A stretch of 64,000 nucleotides of DNA, taken from Ruminococcus flavefaciens (lineage in GTDB: Bacteria; Bacillota; Clostridia; Oscillospirales; Ruminococcaceae). The stretch is from the NCBI RefSeq assembly GCF_900143025.1, contig NZ_FRCT01000001.1, positions 62,001 through 126,000 on the forward strand, written 5' to 3'. Within the stretch, counting starts at the first letter, position 1; each line of letters starts with the position of its first letter. Positions 63,095-64,000 of this stretch are shown one piece after another. The notes under the pieces were generated by a model, which was not told the DNA's origin, did not search any database, and saw only the letters and a list, made by a program, of their open reading frames with translations. A program made the translations under genes and the position numbers.

Positions 63095-64000
63095 TCATTT
63101 ATCCCCACCTGCATTGAGGAGATGCGAGCGAAGCTGACAGAGGTCGAATACATCTACAACGCCGTCGCTGTTTTCGTCAGCGTTTTCAAGATATACTGTC
63201 CTGCCGCTTCCCATGAGCCATTTCTGTAGGGCAAGCAGGTCGGATACGTTTATTTCTCCGTCGTAATTGATATCGCCGAGGCTTGAACGGTCGTTCTTCC
63301 ATAGTGAGCTTAGCCAGTTTGTCCGCTTTTCTATGAATTGGCGGACTATATCTACCGATTCAAGGTAGGTAGCACCGCTTGACGAACCGAATACACAGTA
63401 TTTAGCGCCGCCGTAGGTGTGCCAGAGCATATTGTTCATTTCCGCAGACGCGCTTAGCTCCTTGCCCATTTCCGTAAGGTAGGGCGAGTCGCCGCCTGTA
63501 AGCTTTTTAAGGAATGGCTCGAAGTCCTTGAAGTAGATATCGGCTGTTCTGCAATGGAAGTCCTTGCATTTGTACAGCTGTCCCAGCCAGCTTATGCCTG
63601 CCGCAGGTCTGCCGCTTTCGGGGATAGTCAGCTTAGAGCCGTGTATAGGGAAGTATGCGGCAAAAAGATTGTTGTAGAGCGATGACCAGCCTGTATTGCC
63701 GTCGGAATTTGTCCTTGAAGTGATGAAATTGTTATAGCTAAGGTCGAAATCCCACATAGGCGAGAAATGGAGCTTGCCGTCGCCTTTCAGGTCGGAGTCC
63801 TTCCAGAAATAGAAGCTGTTGTAGGTAGCGTCTATATTCATGGATATTTCCTGCACAAGATAGGCTCTTGCAACGGAATCAAGGTCGATATATTCGGTGT
63901 AGTGTTTGCCCTTGCTGTTATAGCCTGTATCGGAGTATATCGCGTCCTCCATGTCCTGAACAAAGCCGCGGATATATTCTGCCTGTGCTTTTGAAGCGTA
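63095..64000 (-). CDS. CotH-type protein with dockerin, N-terminus beyond the right edge
   Basis: The frame is open through the window edge (residues YASKAQAEYIRGFVQDMED precede the ATG at 63952), so at least 302 residues are seen and the start is missing. The C-terminal half of a CotH kinase domain is recognisable from 'YIDLDSVARAYLVQEISMN' and 'LHFSPMWDFDLSYNN', the DxD-like site of CotH. It ends in a type I dockerin ('GDINYDGEINVSDLLALQKW', 'ADENSDGVVDVFDLCQLRSH'). Dockerin-bearing CotH proteins are known in cellulosomal bacteria; their substrate is unknown. Confidence 0.88.
   Translation of the reverse strand, partial: YASKAQAEYIRGFVQDMEDAIYSDTGYNSKGKHYTEYIDLDSVARAYLVQEISMNIDATYNSFYFWKDSDLKGDGKLHFSPMWDFDLSYNNFITSRTNSDGNTGWSSLYNNLFAAYFPIHGSKLTIPESGRPAAGISWLGQLYKCKDFHCRTADIYFKDFEPFLKKLTGGDSPYLTEMGKELSASAEMNNMLWHTYGGAKYCVFGSSSGATYLESVDIVRQFIEKRTNWLSSLWKNDRSSLGDINYDGEINVSDLLALQKWLMGSGRTVYLENADENSDGVVDVFDLCQLRSHLLNAGGDK

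Overview
The window is a stretch of a Bacillota (Clostridia) chromosome, most likely a cellulosome-type Ruminococcus (R. albus / R. flavefaciens / R. champanellensis group). The grounds are three proteins ending in type I dockerins (an LRR protein, a GH95 fucosidase and a CotH protein cut by the right edge), lipoprotein-rich content, a T-box leader, the conserved SRP RNA-dnaX-ybaB-recR block, AAGGAGG ribosome binding sites and many near-perfect TTGACA-17-TATAAT promoters. I cannot name the species from the sequence alone.

Layout. 1-6.0 kb: a left-truncated protein of three PLAT/LH2 domains, three propeller-like lipoproteins (two are tandem paralogues) and a DUF2726 protein. 6.2-9.8 kb: a threonine T-box leader (specifier ACC), then two small unknown genes, a REP-associated tyrosine transposase (RAYT) and only then thrS. 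9.9-14.6 kb: DinB-like protein, glyS, a membrane-anchored protein and aspartokinase. 15-25 kb: Nudix hydrolase, MFS exporter, intracellular GH13 amylase, a frameshifted glycogen phosphorylase, a signal-peptidase-like membrane protein, a DUF3592-like protein and an XRE-membrane regulator. 25.4-30.3 kb: a 64-residue helical protein, a cysteine-cluster protein, recR, ybaB, dnaX, a TPR protein and the SRP RNA. 30.3-36.7 kb: lipoprotein, two extracytoplasmic cyclophilins, murA, MATE exporter. 36.7-44.6 kb: feoB, a TetR regulator and the MMPL/RND exporter with a 906-residue repeat protein that it faces across three palindromic operators. 45-50.7 kb: an ECF sigma factor broken by an in-frame TGA, its anti-sigma partner, a GNAT enzyme and a Ca2+-type P-ATPase. 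51.5-54.5 kb: a complete agr quorum-sensing system in the order agrB-agrA-agrC-agrD. 54.7-64 kb: the dockerin proteins, a second XRE regulator and a rhomboid-fold membrane protein.

The most unusual signal lies between the genes. More than 20 short palindromes share the flank GTAGGGG (or CCCCTAC in reverse), while the paired core differs from copy to copy and stays self-complementary. They sit in intergenic repeat islands next to degenerate 7-bp arrays (TTAGCCN). Two identical, inverted copies lie inside the coding sequence of the RAYT gene, which links the family to its likely mobiliser. That gene in turn lies between the Thr T-box and thrS. A second candidate is the agr locus: agrD has its own promoter with a 20-bp-spaced direct repeat in front of it, and an 870-bp gene-free, hairpin-rich stretch follows it.
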